Source: Smithella sp. (GTDB lineage Bacteria > Desulfobacterota > Syntrophia > Syntrophales > Smithellaceae). Taken from it: DNA of 64,000 nt. How positions within the stretch are numbered: the first letter of the stretch is position 1; the number at the start of each line of letters is the position of its first letter. The notes beneath the pieces were generated by a model. The model saw only the letters and a list, made by a program, of their open reading frames with translations, had not been told where the DNA came from and searched no databases. The translations under genes and the position numbers were made by a program. Location: NCBI GenBank assembly GCA_007244375.1, contig SCVW01000015.1:62001-126000 (forward strand). Reading direction: 5' to 3'. This document shows, in pieces, positions 63,705-64,000 of this stretch.

Positions 63705-64000
63705 CTCCGCCTTTTCACTTTGTGCCCAATCCCCGGGAAATTGAAGGCTGGCAGTTTTTGGAAAATCCGTCTGAGTGTGTCAACCGCCCATACCAGGCCG
63801 ATGCCGGCCCTGCCAATCCGCGGCAATTTATCTTCTCTCCGGAAGTTGGCAAAACAATTGCCGGACCTGATTCACGCAAGGCTTTAGCTGACAAGAATAT
63901 CAATGCAGTAAAAAAGTTCGGCAGGGGAACACTGAATATAAAAAACTTCAAACTCACGACCGCCAAAGACGGTTGTCCGAAAATAGAATGGCTGGAATTT
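63512..64000 (+). CDS. -1 frame continuation of the preceding gene, cut by window end
   Basis: Open without a stop to base 64000. It begins MPLQEFKNRFLYP and contains FGSRFEFILKP, KEFGRDENLARLTPPFHFVPNPREIEGW and KIEWLEF, all of which read as ordinary coding sequence, whereas the overlapping zero frame does not. It joins the upstream protein at the A7 tract. No independent ribosome-binding site precedes its ATG, supporting one gene rather than two. Its C terminus lies beyond the window. Confidence 0.65.
   Translation, partial: MPLQEFKNRFLYPKFSEKFSGRVEGRKQYRRPFGSRFEFILKPVPQGWQICVKEFGRDENLARLTPPFHFVPNPREIEGWQFLENPSECVNRPYQADAGPANPRQFIFSPEVGKTIAGPDSRKALADKNINAVKKFGRGTLNIKNFKLTTAKDGCPKIEWLEF

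Overview
This is a chromosomal window from a Gram-negative anaerobe. I infer a deltaproteobacterium (Desulfobacterota), most like the Syntrophus/Smithella group. The grounds are lpxC, lpxH and kdsD (LPS outer membrane); an lpxC - DUF4390 - NtrY/NtrX block; the ruvCAB/yebC/queH cluster; a mannose-family PTS remnant; many radical-SAM, Fe-S and B12-linked proteins; and CoA-thioester genes (a B12 acyl-CoA mutase-like protein, a 2-hydroxyacyl-CoA dehydratase/benzoyl-CoA reductase-like pair, an acyl-CoA dehydrogenase and a crotonase). The DNA is moderately AT-rich. The genus is inference.

Layout. 1-2.9 kb: CHASE2 protein (cut by the window edge), SH3-like protein and M48 protease; this trio recurs in rearranged form at 30.1-33.7 kb. 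3.0-4.8 kb: two exported or membrane-anchored proteins on the minus strand. 5.1-9.9 kb: PTS IIA-IIB-IIC, rimI, pyrK, pyrD and an MBL hydrolase in one direction. 9.9-12.9 kb: a MuiA-family protein and a deaminase (mtaD). 13.0 kb: tRNA-Leu(UAA).

13.4-22 kb: the most unusual region. A sigma-54-type promoter precedes eight codirectional genes: a divergent methylmalonyl-CoA-mutase-family catalytic subunit, a QueG-like double-[4Fe-4S] protein, a MoaD/ThiS-like carrier ending in Gly-Gly, an unknown 173-residue protein, an AAA+ ATPase, a VWA protein, a radical SAM/SPASM protein and an E1-like (ThiF/MoeB) enzyme. I read it as a candidate undescribed maturation or chaperone system built around a novel B12 mutase. 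22-26.3 kb holds a diguanylate cyclase, a START-domain protein, a B12-radical SAM protein and a DUF1796 protein. The block ends at an initiator tRNA, so the accessory DNA lies between two tRNAs whose 3' ends both face inward.

26.5-51 kb is mostly housekeeping: agmatinase, lpxH, kdsD, gamma-carbonic anhydrase, the second SH3/M48/CHASE2-cyclase module, yebC, ruvCAB, queH, lpxC, DUF4390, ntrY/ntrX-like kinase and regulator, a flippase-like membrane protein, dnaJ, purC, an MBL hydrolase, rsmB, an acyltransferase and fmt. Short palindromic repeats lie between several of these.

51-56 kb is a variable stretch with three class I methyltransferases, a decayed SPL-type radical SAM gene, a DUF3788 remnant, an orphan membrane protein and an attC-like hairpin. 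56-61.4 kb is an acyl-CoA module: crotonase and TetR regulator face an acyl-CoA dehydrogenase/dehydratase operon whose promoter carries two tandem dyads. The last 2.5 kb holds UPF0316, a Cys-rich DUF6485 protein, two exported proteins, and a gene whose reading frame continues only after a -1 shift on a correctly phased A7 heptamer.
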